From Streptomyces sp. NBC_00083 (GTDB lineage: Bacteria > Actinomycetota > Actinomycetes > Streptomycetales > Streptomycetaceae): 64,000 bases of DNA. The DNA lies in contig NZ_JAPELY010000005.1 in NCBI RefSeq assembly GCF_026343295.1, positions 1 through 64,000 on the forward strand. The letters are read 5' to 3'. The position numbers and the translations under genes were made by a program. Positions 1 through 7,904 of the stretch are shown here, piece after piece. Below the pieces are notes generated by a model, which was given only the letters and a program-made list of their open reading frames with translations, was not told where the DNA came from and searched no databases. Within the stretch, counting starts at the first letter, position 1. Each line of letters starts with the position of its first letter.

Positions 1-1
1 C

Positions 2-883
2 GTTGACCCCAAGAGCATCAAAGACCAAATCGTTACAGGTTTGGACGGTCTGGAGACTCGCCAGCTTGCGGCCATCGAGTCCGTTGTGCGCAATATGCAT
101 CGAAAGATTGAATTTCGCTCTGGAGATGCCACAGACCTCGTCAGTGAAGCCTTTCGTGACGAAATGTCCCTCTTTCTTGTAGTCCATCACGCCTTGCATG
201 AGCGAGCCTTGAATAAGGAGAATTTCGAGTACGTATTCAAGCAATGTTTGATCGCATCCGGCGATCCGGAAGCTCGATTGAACCCTAACCAAAAACAAGC
301 AAAATACGATGTCGAAGGCGCCGGCCAGCGATGGTCACTCAAGACCGAGTCGGGTGAATCCATGAGCCGGAACATGGTCAAGGTTGAGAAGCTAACCGAA
401 GCTCTTTGGATCCGGGACAGCCTTACGGCAGAGGACTGCGCCCGAAACATTCGCGAGAGGGTGACACCGCGTCTGTTGGACTACGACAGAATCGTCGTAC
501 TGCGCGCCGTAAGGACAGGCAGCATGATCACCTATAGCATTGAAGAGATTCCACATAATACTCTATATTTGGCCTTGCAGAATGAAACTCATGCGGAGAT
601 TTTCTCGAAGGGAATTCGCGGGGGAAAGGAAGCAAAGAGCTTCGGAGCCGACTATCCACTCGCCGGAACTCAAAATAGACTATTCCGCATGCTGCTCGAC
701 ACAAGCGTCGAAAAGGTTCGCATTTGGCACGCCCTGAAGGAGTGCCGCCATCACGGCTACTGGACTCTGCCAGCCTCTACACCGCCGAATGTTGCGGAAC
801 TGATCAAGCCAGAAAAAGCTGAGCTTCCTCCACAACGAGGTCATCAGCACGAAGAGTCGAGCCAGGAAGAATTGCCGCTTTGA
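2..883 (+). CDS. Probable type II restriction endonuclease (5' end may lie outside window)
   Basis: Probably the nuclease partner of the convergent cytosine-5 methyltransferase, cutting DNA that lacks the cognate methylation. The frame is open to the window edge, so the true start may be upstream; the first usable start inside is TTG at 41 (280 residues). Counted from there, Y89-D90 followed by S99-L-K101 fits the D...(D/E/S)xK core of PD-(D/E)xK nucleases. That is a pattern I see, not a family match. Codon use is much less GC-rich than in genes beyond 5 kb, which suggests horizontal transfer. The last 80 bases overlap the methyltransferase gene tail to tail. The identity rests mainly on this neighbour; another RM-linked role is possible. 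Confidence 0.6.
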   Translation, partial: VDPKSIKDQIVTGLDGLETRQLAAIESVVRNMHRKIEFRSGDATDLVSEAFRDEMSLFLVVHHALHERALNKENFEYVFKQCLIASGDPEARLNPNQKQAKYDVEGAGQRWSLKTESGESMSRNMVKVEKLTEALWIRDSLTAEDCARNIRERVTPRLLDYDRIVVLRAVRTGSMITYSIEEIPHNTLYLALQNETHAEIFSKGIRGGKEAKSFGADYPLAGTQNRLFRMLLDTSVEKVRIWHALKECRHHGYWTLPASTPPNVAELIKPEKAELPPQRGHQHEESSQEELPL

Positions 884-2015
884 GTTCCGGCGCCTCTCCT
901 CCAAGAATCCAGGAAGCCGTGTGGGCCAACTGGAAAGAGATTAGCGGCGGGACCGCATCACCGATCTGACGGTACAGATTCTTGCGACTTTGACCGATGA
1001 ACCTATAACCCTCAGGAAACCCATTCAGAATCGCCAACTCGCGAACTGTGCACTGCCGGTCTTGTTCGGGATGGGCGTAACGCCCATTGCCGACGTGTGA
1101 GCACTCACGTTTGATCGTGGGAGCAGGGCGATCCCAAAACATACGGCCATAAACGTCACAATAAGCATTTAGGCGGCCCGCTTCCACAGCTTTCCTCATG
1201 GACGGAATCAAATACTTCTCCGTCTCTGGAGTGCGCAGAAGATCGGCCCAGCTCCCACCGTCATGGGGGATTGCTGCAATACGCGCCAAAGATTCGCCCG
1301 CAAGTGCACTACTGGTGTGACTCTCGTCGCGGTGATGCTGCTCTCCAGAGCGAATTGCCGGCAAGTGACCGATAGCCCGCCGGACTGTCACCGCTTGCTC
1401 ACGCACTGAGTATCCTCGCCAGATATCTTCGAGCGTGTACATAGGGAGGCCGGGAGCTGTCGCGACCACCAGAGCTCGATCACGCTGCTGAGGCAATCCG
1501 AATCTTGTCAGAACGTGCGATGACGCTCGAACTGTGTAACCCATCCCCTCAAGAGAACTCTTCAAGGCCTGGAAATGATGCCGAAAATTCCCGGTGAGTA
1601 GCTGCGGAACATTCTCCATAAGGAGAACTTTTGGTCGCATGACCGACACGTGATCCGCCACTTTTGCTACAAGTGAGTTTCTAGGGTCGTCCTGCGCCCA
1701 GTTCTTTGACACGGCGCGAGAGAACCCGGTGCATGGGGGGCACGCCAAGAGGACATCCACCCCTCTTGATGGAGAAATGCGTGCCGCAAGTTCATCCGCT
1801 TCGATAGCAGCAAGGTCCACGGCCATCGGCTTAATATCGATATTCGCTTCATAGGTGGCATTGCAGCCGATTGCACCATGTCCAGTGCTAGGCTTACCGA
1901 CCTCCACATCCGCCGCACCGTACATCTTGAAGGACGAATGGGCATGAAAGCCGTAGCTCATACCTCCGCCTCCGGAAAAAAGATCCACAACGGAGTAAGC
2001 GTCAGCCGACGACAA
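804..2015 (-). CDS. DNA (cytosine-5-)-methyltransferase
   Basis: Modification enzyme of the RM pair; it transfers methyl from SAM to C5 of cytosine in a target site I cannot predict. The conserved motifs appear in order: motif I VVDLFSGGGG near the N terminus, motif IV ACPPCTGFS with the catalytic Cys, motif VI MENVP, motif VIII QQRDR, the region before motif X (RELAILNGFPEGY), and motif X GDAVPP. An ATG at 2060 has no ribosome site. A TTG at 2013-2015 has AAGGGGAG five bases upstream and starts just before motif I, so I prefer it (403 residues). The C terminus overlaps the nuclease gene by 80 bases. The AT-rich upstream region probably carries its promoter. Low GC again points to acquired DNA. 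Confidence 0.92.
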   Translation of the reverse strand: MSSADAYSVVDLFSGGGGMSYGFHAHSSFKMYGAADVEVGKPSTGHGAIGCNATYEANIDIKPMAVDLAAIEADELAARISPSRGVDVLLACPPCTGFSRAVSKNWAQDDPRNSLVAKVADHVSVMRPKVLLMENVPQLLTGNFRHHFQALKSSLEGMGYTVRASSHVLTRFGLPQQRDRALVVATAPGLPMYTLEDIWRGYSVREQAVTVRRAIGHLPAIRSGEQHHRDESHTSSALAGESLARIAAIPHDGGSWADLLRTPETEKYLIPSMRKAVEAGRLNAYCDVYGRMFWDRPAPTIKRECSHVGNGRYAHPEQDRQCTVRELAILNGFPEGYRFIGQSRKNLYRQIGDAVPPLISFQLAHTASWILGGEAPELKAAILPGSTLRADDLVVEEAQLFLA

Positions 2016-2423
2016 TTGATCTCCCCTTATTAAGAATAAATAATATCCTTGATCCGTCATCTAAGTCAAGTCGTTCAGGGGCTAGTAGGAACGTAATGCA
2101 CACCCCAGAGTTCGACCCCAGTTCGCTACAACAGGCCCAACCAGAAAATAAAACACGCACGTAGCCTAGTAAATTCCCTCAGGTTCGGTCACGTTCGCGA
2201 GCTGTGTCGAGACACATGGCTACGGGCCAGGATGAACATGCCACTATCCCGTTCATTGACGCGGATGACTAGAGAGCGTGATGAGGCTCCATAACGCGGT
2301 CACGCGCACGCTGCGCGTCTCCCGCGAGGTCCAGCAAACTAGTAGTTGCGACAGAATCGCAGCGTCGCCGGCGCTCCTTAGACAAATGCCACAGCCGAAC
2401 ACAAGACGCCACAGGTGATCTAG

Positions 2424-2672
2424 CTGCGTGACCCAGTCGGACGGTGGCGGGATCCACACGGACGCCGAAGAACCATCGCAGGAACTCAAAGCCAGGTAGG
2501 CCCGCCGTCGATTACCTCCGAGGTTGCCTCGGCACAAGGCTGGCGCGCGTACTGGAAGGAGGAGGGACCGAACAACGGCCCGCTGACCGAGCAGGTACTT
2601 GCTTGGCTCGTCACTTCCAGGGGACGGGCCACTCCGATCACTGTGGACGCGCACGGAGATGTGGAGCGCTGA
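2424..2672 (+). pseudogene. C-terminal remnant of an unrecognised gene
   Basis: An open frame follows a TAG at 2421 and ends at TGA 2670-2672. It has coding-like G/C third positions and a protein-like tail (VLAWLVTSRGRATPITVDAH near the end), but no ATG, GTG or early TTG start. I read it as the 3' end of a gene whose front was lost. I do not recognise the family. The rest of the 2061-2834 gap shows no convincing gene; it holds the direct repeats listed next and the tRNA fragment at its right edge. Confidence 0.3.
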
Positions 2673-2734
2673 CCGACTCATTCCGCCTGGCGGGAGTGAA
2701 GGAAGCCTCTGCCACCTGAGTGTCTAACTGCGTG

Positions 2735-2767
2735 ACAACCGCGGCGCACAACCGCGGACAACCGTGG
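2735..2767 (+). repeat. Three direct copies of ACAACCGYGG beside the att site
   Basis: ACAACCGCGG occurs at 2735 and 2748, and ACAACCGTGG at 2758. They lie 68-100 bases left of the tRNA-Pro fragment. Short direct repeats flanking a tRNA-overlapping core are what arm-type integrase binding sites look like in actinomycete integrative elements. The assignment is inference from position and pattern. Confidence 0.45.
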
Positions 2768-2834
2768 ACGTCAGCGGACCAACAGCACAGGTGACAGGCA
2801 CCGCAGTCCAAGCACAACGGCCGCCCCGAGTTGC

Positions 2835-2876
2835 TTCGGGACGAAGAGGTCGTGGGTTCAAATCCCGCCACCCCGA
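2835..2876 (+). other. 3' half of a tRNA-Pro(CGG) gene, likely att site
   Basis: The segment holds the anticodon loop TTCGGGA (anticodon CGG), the 3' anticodon stem CGAAG, an intact T arm (GTGGG, loop TTCAAAT, CCCGC) and the 3' acceptor strand CACCCCG with discriminator A. The D arm and 5' acceptor strand are absent, so this is not a working tRNA gene. Such 3' tRNA duplicates are left when an integrative element recombines into a tRNA gene, and tRNA-Pro is a known actinomycete target (pSAM2 type). The intact gene should lie elsewhere, perhaps left of the window. Confidence 0.7.
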
Positions 2877-2892
2877 CAGCCGAAACACCAGG

Positions 2893-2929
2893 TCAGGCCC
2901 GGTCTTCCTTCACGGAAGACCGGGCCTGA
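2893..2929 (+). terminator. Perfect 16-bp hairpin after the tRNA fragment
   Basis: TCAGGCCCGGTCTTCC and its exact complement enclose a 5-base loop. The position 16 bases after the tRNA 3' end suggests it is the original terminator of the tRNA gene, i.e. native chromosome flank to the right of the att core. Confidence 0.65.
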
Positions 2930-2959
2930 TGTGCGTTGTGGACCTTCTGGGGAGTGAAC

Positions 2960-2988
2960 GGGGAGTGGATCAAGGAATCTCACTCCCC
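2960..2988 (-). terminator. Hairpin downstream of the integrase remnant
   Basis: GGGGAGTG and CACTCCCC pair over a 13-base loop. It lies between the att fragment and the stop of the leftward integrase remnant and could end its transcript. Confidence 0.4.
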
Positions 2989-2993
2989 CGGCG

Positions 2994-3889
2994 TCACCCC
3001 TGACGGGCCTTCAGCATGGCGTCGAGGGCACGCGCCGGGGACCGCGGATGCATGGCCAGTCGGGCGCTGAGCGCTTCCTCCCATTGTTCTGTCAGCCCGT
3101 CCATGAGCCGCTTCCTCATCCCCGGCGTGATGTGCGAGTAGCGCGCCTGCACGGAGCCGTCCTCGTGGCCCAAGCGCTCATCCATGAGCTTGGGCGGGGT
3201 CCCGAGATCTTCCATGACGGTCTTGTGTGTGTGCCTGAGTCCGTGCGGGGTGAGGCCCCCTGCGACCGGAAGCCAGCACGCGTTCGCTCGGCCGGCGGCA
3301 TTACGCCCGCGCGCGGGGACCCCTGGCCACGGAGCGGCCAGCACCGGCACGGGCCGCGCTTCCTGCGGAGCCTTCTTCGGGTACCACCCTGTAGCGGACG
3401 GTTGGAACAACCACGTGCCGAACCCGCTCCGGCGCCAGTGTTCTGCCGTCTCGCTGGGCTGGCCGGCGCGGACGTATACGAGGTTCACGCTGGCCGCCTC
3501 TACCCTGACCCTCGCCCCTGCGGCGCCTGGCGATGTGGCCCGCCACAAGGTCAGACAGCCACGCCGGGGCGTCGATGGTGCGATAGGTCGTCCTTGGGTG
3601 GGCAGCGCTCGAACTCTCCTGAGTCCAGCTCGTAGAGCTGCCATTCCACGCGCAGCGACGTGGACCGCACGAACTCGCGCTCCAGGCCCACGATTTCACC
3701 CCACCGCATCCCCGTGTAGCCCTTGAGAACCACCGCCACGAACTCGTCATCCCCCCAGACAGCAGCGACGCTTGCTCCACGGTGTGTGGGGTGACGGCGG
3801 ACGGGATGGGAGCTGGGGAGAGTGGTTGGGGCCAGGGCAGCGGGACTCTCGCCATGGAGCCACCGGAGCGCTAGATTGAACGCGTTCAA
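2994..3889 (-). pseudogene. Tyrosine-recombinase integrase, frame-shifted remnant
   Basis: Pieces of one site-specific integrase lie in three successive frames. The frame nearest the 5' end carries GYTGMRWGEIVGLE with the first catalytic Arg. The middle frame carries APAWLSDLVAGHIARR. The last frame carries GLTPHGLRHTHKT, DERLGHEDG and ARYSHITPGMR with the box II His/Arg and the nucleophile Tyr. At least two frameshifts, near 3560-3590 and 3500-3540, break it, and the N-terminal arm domain is missing. Its 3' end points at the tRNA-Pro att fragment 120 bases away, the usual int-att arrangement. It is probably inactive unless the sequence has errors. Confidence 0.8.
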
Positions 3890-3898
3890 ATATCAAGA

Positions 3899-4345
3899 GT
3901 GCGGGGGTACCGAGTGTCCATCGATGCGGTTGCCGATCGCAGGGTGGGGCGCGTATTGGGGCGGATGGGGCGGTGCGTCTTGACGTATCTCCTCCTTCAC
4001 GGCGCCGCGTGGCTCGCTGTCTCACAGACGGTCTGGTGGGACGACACGTTCCTGGAGATCATGGCGCTGGGGATGGGCATGATGCTGTTCATTGGCATAC
4101 CAACCGTGCTCATCGCGGTGTGCGCGGCATCGGTGCATCGCCATATGGATGTCGCCCGATTTCGCATGCTGCTAGGCATGTCGCTGGTCCTGTGCGCGTG
4201 GCCGCTCCTCGCCACCAGCGCGTCTGAGCCGCTGTTCTTCCAGGTTGTGGCACAGATCGCCTTCGCCGCGTTGATACCTGCGCCGCTCTTTCCCGAGAAC
4301 TGGGTGGGGAGACCTGGTCGGCAAGGGCCTGTCCCAGGACACTGA
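3899..4345 (+). CDS. Small multi-pass membrane protein, unknown function
   Basis: A 148-residue frame with about four hydrophobic segments: YLLLHGAAWLAV, MALGMGMMLFIGIPTVLIAV, MLLGMSLVLCAWPLLA and VVAQIAFAALIPAPLF. GTG at 3899 is the first start; GTG 3914 and ATG 3965 are alternatives and 3965 would begin just before the first membrane segment. No family recognised. It sits between integrase debris and a decayed membrane gene, so it may be element cargo or a leftover. No clear ribosome site helps choose the start. Confidence 0.5.
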   Translation: MRGYRVSIDAVADRRVGRVLGRMGRCVLTYLLLHGAAWLAVSQTVWWDDTFLEIMALGMGMMLFIGIPTVLIAVCAASVHRHMDVARFRMLLGMSLVLCAWPLLATSASEPLFFQVVAQIAFAALIPAPLFPENWVGRPGRQGPVPGH

Positions 4346-4816
4346 CCGGCGCCAGATCGCTCACGCTGGGGGCGACCGGCCGGATGGAGCCTCTGGTGCC
4401 CTGCCCCGTACTGGAGGCCCCGAGGCACCCCGAACGGCTGCGACATGCAACAGCTCTGAGTGGCACCGGCGCACGAGGCAGGCGCCACCCTGGACGAGTG
4501 AGATCATCCGTAGATGGCCGACGCGCGACGCGCGACTACCCCGGGGATGGACTCTTCAGCGGATCCGCGATGTATCCGGGGGGGCCGAGAGGCTGTCGCC
4601 CTGGATCCCGATCAGTCGGTGAAGCGGGTCGGCTTCGGCGAGGGCCACTAGATGCCATGCCCAGAGATCGCTCTCGGGTTCCGCGGCCTGTGTCTCGTGA
4701 AGCCTGTGGATGACGACGACTGGAACATGGGCAGCCCGTACGACAACGGCAGCACCGACTGTTGGACCGCCTGCGGCGACCTGGTATCACTGCCGGCCCC
4801 ACACAAGGGCCACCTC

Positions 4817-5333
4817 ATGCGCACCCTCGCACCGTCCTCGGTCCTCCCCCGGCCCGCGACCGCCGTACCCGTCCCGTTGTGGGCTCAACGTGTGGCGGCC
4901 GCGGCCTTATGGGCCTCGGTGCCGTCCGGGCTCTGGCGTTTCGCCGTGGTGGTCGGTGTGCCGCTCGGCCTGGCGAAGTCCCCGGCGAAGTCCGCGTACA
5001 GCTCGATGCTCCTGCCGGGCTGGGGGACCTCATCCTGCCCGCGTTGTGCGTGGTGCAGGAGGCCCGGCGGCAGGAAGGCCGGCGCTGGTGCGGACGCGGC
5101 GGGTCCCGGTCCTGGGCGGACGCCGCGTCTCCGTACCGGCCGCCGTGGTCCCCGCCGCGCTGGGCTCGCTCGCCTGCTCACGGTCTACGGCGTGCTCTTC
5201 GTCGGACCACGCTGCACGCCGAATCGGGCATCGCGCCCTGGGAGGGGAGTGGGTGACGAACCTCTGCTGCCTGATCGTGCGTCGCATGGGGGCCGCTGCT
5301 CGGCGTCGCCGCCGCACCCGCGACCCGGTGTGA
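4817..5333 (+). pseudogene. Decayed membrane-protein gene (several frameshifts)
   Basis: Protein-like pieces follow one another in different frames. From ATG 4817 comes PLWAQRVAAAALWASVPSGL and a hydrophobic VVVGVPLGLA. Then a second frame gives GLGDLILPALCVVQEARR, a third gives LGGRRVSVPAAVVPAALG, and LLTVYGVLFVG follows. The order and the WAxR...TVPSGLWR-type opening resemble a common Streptomyces integral membrane family of unknown role. At least three frame changes mean no full product. Bases 4346-4816 before it show no gene I can support. Confidence 0.45.
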
Positions 5334-5344
5334 CTGCCCCGGGG

Positions 5345-5983
5345 TCAGGCCGGGCGGCCGGGGCTCTTCGTCAGGATGCTGGGCAGGACCAGGTCGAGGA
5401 CGCGCTGGAGTTCCACTCCCAGGTCCACGCGCTTCAGGTCGTTCCGGCACAGGCGGAACAGCGCTCCCAGGTAGGCGTCGCGCAGCAGGTGGCCCACCTG
5501 GGTGGGCTCGGTGCCGGCGCGGATCTGGCCGCTCGCGATGCCGGTGCGGATCACGTCCGCGAACACCTCGGCGGTGTAGGGGTGTTCGGTGATCGGCAGG
5601 CCCGCCCGGACCCAGCACATCAGCATGATCTGGTTGAGCTCCGCCGCTTCCTCGCCGTTGATGCCGACGAGCGCCGCCATGCATCGGCCCAGCGCCTTGC
5701 TCACGTCCGCCTCCGCGAGCACCTCCTGGCGCAGCTTGTCCTCCAGCAGCTCCCTGCGCTGGTTGCTCCAGGTGCTGATCAGCTCTTCCTTGTGCTGGAA
5801 GTGGTTGAAGAACGTGCCCCGGGCGACATCGGCGCGCTCGGTGATGTCGTCGATCGTGGTCTGCTCGAACCCCTTCTCGGCGAAGAGGCTCAGGGCGGCG
5901 GAGAAGATCCGCTCTCTCATCCGCTGCTTGTTGCGTTCCCGGCGGCTCGTCGCGACAAGGGCGACGGACGTTTCGTCGGACAT
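5345..5983 (-). CDS. TetR-family regulator (copy 1)
   Basis: Repressor-type transcription factor, 212 residues. A classic TetR helix-turn-helix covers about residues 20-68 (ALSLFAEKGFEQTTIDDI, then ADVARGTFFNHFQHKEEL), followed by a helical ligand domain. ATG 5981-5983 has AGGAGA upstream and is preferred over an in-frame start at 6028. The protein is strongly similar to the second TetR gene at 7090-7782, nearly identical in the DNA-binding part, so the two are paralogues that may see the same operator. It marks the left edge of the biosynthetic cluster. Confidence 0.9.
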   Translation of the reverse strand: MSDETSVALVATSRRERNKQRMRERIFSAALSLFAEKGFEQTTIDDITERADVARGTFFNHFQHKEELISTWSNQRRELLEDKLRQEVLAEADVSKALGRCMAALVGINGEEAAELNQIMLMCWVRAGLPITEHPYTAEVFADVIRTGIASGQIRAGTEPTQVGHLLRDAYLGALFRLCRNDLKRVDLGVELQRVLDLVLPSILTKSPGRPA

Positions 5984-6080
5984 GCGTTCTCCTGTGGCGA
6001 GGGTGTCGGTGCCTAAGCCCTGCTCCACGGGTGGGGAGCTCTTCGGCCACCGACATGGCGCCCGTACAAGCCCGCGGGTG

Positions 6081-6120
6081 TACTAGGATTTAAGTTTAGA
6101 GTAATATACCAGCTTTGTGT
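6081..6120 (-). promoter_or_regulatory. AT-rich promoter/operator of TetR copy 1
   Basis: A sharply AT-rich stretch in otherwise GC-rich DNA. It contains TATACCAG (6105-6112), which also occurs in the promoter of the second TetR gene (7870-7877). A shared operator half-site for two near-identical repressors is a reasonable inference. Confidence 0.4.
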
Positions 6121-6457
6121 CAGGCGAGGCGGGTCCGGGCCACCGGCGCCGCGCCCCCGGCCGGCTTCGAGGCCGCCGCCCGGCACGGGAGGATCTCACG
6201 CTCCCGGCTCCACGCCCAGCACCCCGGCGAACTCCGCCGCGAACGCCCGCTCCCTGCAGCCGTGTTGCCCAACGGACCTGGCTCATCCGTCGATTGACCG
6301 CCGAACCGTGGGCGGCGACGCCACGCCTGTTGTCCGGATCGGCCCAACTCGCCTTGCCGCAACGGCAGATGACCCGTCCGGGCAAGACCGCTCCACTCCG
6401 GCCGCCGCCCTTTTTGCCGAGAGACATCGATCACAGTGACGCCCCAGACGGATGGTG
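6121..6457. other. Intergenic stretch without a supported gene
   Basis: Between the TetR promoter and the thioesterase promoter. Open frames exist on both strands, but none has a ribosome site, a recognisable domain or a sensible neighbour relation. A possible -10 (TACAAT, 6464-6469) just to its right would serve the thioesterase gene. Confidence 0.4.
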
Positions 6458-6517
6458 AAAAAGTACAATTCCTACGAGCGATCCTTTCTCGACCCCACGC
6501 CGATCGGAGCCGCACTC

Positions 6518-7006
6518 ATGGGTGAGCAGACCCGGACGAAGACCACGCCTGGCACAGGGGCCAAGATCCCGCCCGAGGTGCTCAGCCGCTTCGCCGACGC
6601 GGGCGTCGACCTCGAAGCGATGTTCGCCGGCGGACACCTCGGCAACCGGATGGGCGTGGAACTCCTCGAAGCCACCTCCGACCGTGTCGTCGGCACCCTC
6701 CCTGTGGAGGGCAACACCCAGCCGTACGGCCTCCTGCACGGCGGCGCATCGGCGGTCCTCGCGGAACACCTGGGCTCCATCGGCGCGACGCTGTTCGCCG
6801 GCCCCGAGAAGGTGGCGGTCGGCGTGGAGCTCAGCTGCACCCACCACCGGGGGATGCGCTCGGGAACGGTCACCGGCACGGCGACTCCGGTCCACCGCGG
6901 GCGCACCATGGCGACGTACGAGGTCGTCATCACCGACGAACAGGGGCGGCGCGTCTGCACGTCCCGCCTGACCTGCCTCATCCGCGACGCGGTCCCGCAG
7001 GAGTAG
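6518..7006 (+). CDS. PaaI-type hotdog-fold thioesterase
   Basis: Predicted acyl-CoA or acyl-carrier thioesterase, 162 residues, full length for the PaaI/YbgC-like hotdog family. The signature YGLLHGGASAVLAE (around 70-84) is the central helix with its HGG; a beta-rich remainder (VAVGVELSCTHH, GTVTGTATPVHRGR) follows. An upstream in-frame ATG at 6452 precedes the likely -10 box, so ATG 6518 with CGGAG upstream is preferred. It lies between two paralogous TetR genes and beside the PKS, so it may clear mis-primed acyl groups or release an aryl/acyl intermediate; this role is inference. Confidence 0.85.
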   Translation: MGEQTRTKTTPGTGAKIPPEVLSRFADAGVDLEAMFAGGHLGNRMGVELLEATSDRVVGTLPVEGNTQPYGLLHGGASAVLAEHLGSIGATLFAGPEKVAVGVELSCTHHRGMRSGTVTGTATPVHRGRTMATYEVVITDEQGRRVCTSRLTCLIRDAVPQE

Positions 7007-7089
7007 GCGAGGGGGAGACACAGGAGCAGGCGCGCGGGAGGCGGCCGGGCCGCGGGGGCGGGGGCGCGCGGCGCTCCCCCGGCGGCCGG

Positions 7090-7782
7090 CTACTTCGTGC
7101 CGCCGGCCGTGCCGCCGGCCGTGTCGTCGGCGACGGAGCTGTCGCTGACGATGCTGGGCAGCAGGAAGTCCACGATGCCCTGCAACTCCGCGGCCAGGCC
7201 CGCCCCGTCGCCCTTCAGGTCGCCGCGGCACCAGCGGAACAGCGCCCCCAAGTAGGCGTCCCGCAGCAGGTACCCGACCTGGACGGGGTCGACGCCGGAC
7301 TTGATGCGGCCCTCCGCCACCCCGGTCCGGATCACGTTGGCGAACACCTCGGCCGTACGCGGCGGTTCGGTGATGGGCAGGCCCGCCCGCACCCACGAGG
7401 TGAGCATGACCCGGTTGAGCCCTGGCTGCTCCTCCTCGTTGACCTCGACGAGCGCTGACATGCACCGCCCGAGGGCAACACCCGGGTCGTCGTTCACGGG
7501 GGCCCCCTGCCGCAGCTTCTCCTCGAATCGCGTAAGGCGCTGACTGCTCCAGGTCGTGACGAGCTCTTCCTTGTGCTGGAAGTGGTTGAAGAACGTGCCG
7601 CGCGCGACATCGGCGCGCTCCGTGATGTCGTCGACCTTCGTCTGCTCGAAGCCCTTCTCGGCGAACAGGCTCAGGGCAGCGGAGAAGATACGTGCCCTCA
7701 TCCGCTGCTTGTTGCGTTCGCGGCGGCCCGTGGCGACGGGTGCGACGGATGCGGTCGGCGCAACAGGCGATTCAGCAAACAT
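7090..7782 (-). CDS. TetR-family regulator (copy 2)
   Basis: A 230-residue TetR repressor. Its HTH (FSAALSLFAEKGFEQT, ADVARGTFFNHFQHKEEL) is almost the same as in the 5345-5983 protein. The ligand domain has drifted more, and a GTA-rich tail is added. ATG 7780-7782 with GGAGAG upstream is chosen over an in-frame start at 7851. Lying directly downstream of the PKS gene on the same strand, with its own promoter at 7868-7895, it is a good candidate for cluster-specific control. Confidence 0.9.
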   Translation of the reverse strand: MFAESPVAPTASVAPVATGRRERNKQRMRARIFSAALSLFAEKGFEQTKVDDITERADVARGTFFNHFQHKEELVTTWSSQRLTRFEEKLRQGAPVNDDPGVALGRCMSALVEVNEEEQPGLNRVMLTSWVRAGLPITEPPRTAEVFANVIRTGVAEGRIKSGVDPVQVGYLLRDAYLGALFRWCRGDLKGDGAGLAAELQGIVDFLLPSIVSDSSVADDTAGGTAGGTK

Positions 7783-7867
7783 TCGCTCTCCAGCGACAAG
7801 GGAGTGGGCCTCATGACGATGTGGCGCGTGAAGGCCCGTAGGGCTGGGCACAGTTCTCCTCTACAGA

Positions 7868-7895
7868 TTTATACCAGAATTTAACTTTGATGCAA
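7868..7895 (-). promoter_or_regulatory. Promoter of TetR copy 2
   Basis: Read on the minus strand, TTGCAT (7890-7895) and TATAAA (7868-7873) are spaced by 16 bases in an AT-rich patch, a good vegetative-type promoter. TATACCAG on the plus strand overlaps the -10 and is shared with the other TetR promoter, which suits autorepression. Confidence 0.55.
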
Positions 7896-7904
7896 GGTAT
7901 TCAT

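Noticed and set aside
2190-2215. Palindrome TGTGTCGAGACACA as an operator or att core
   Set aside because: Short, isolated and without a matching site or adjacent regulator; could be chance.
2835-2876. A functional tRNA-Pro gene
   Set aside because: Only the 3' half exists; the D arm and 5' acceptor strand are missing upstream.
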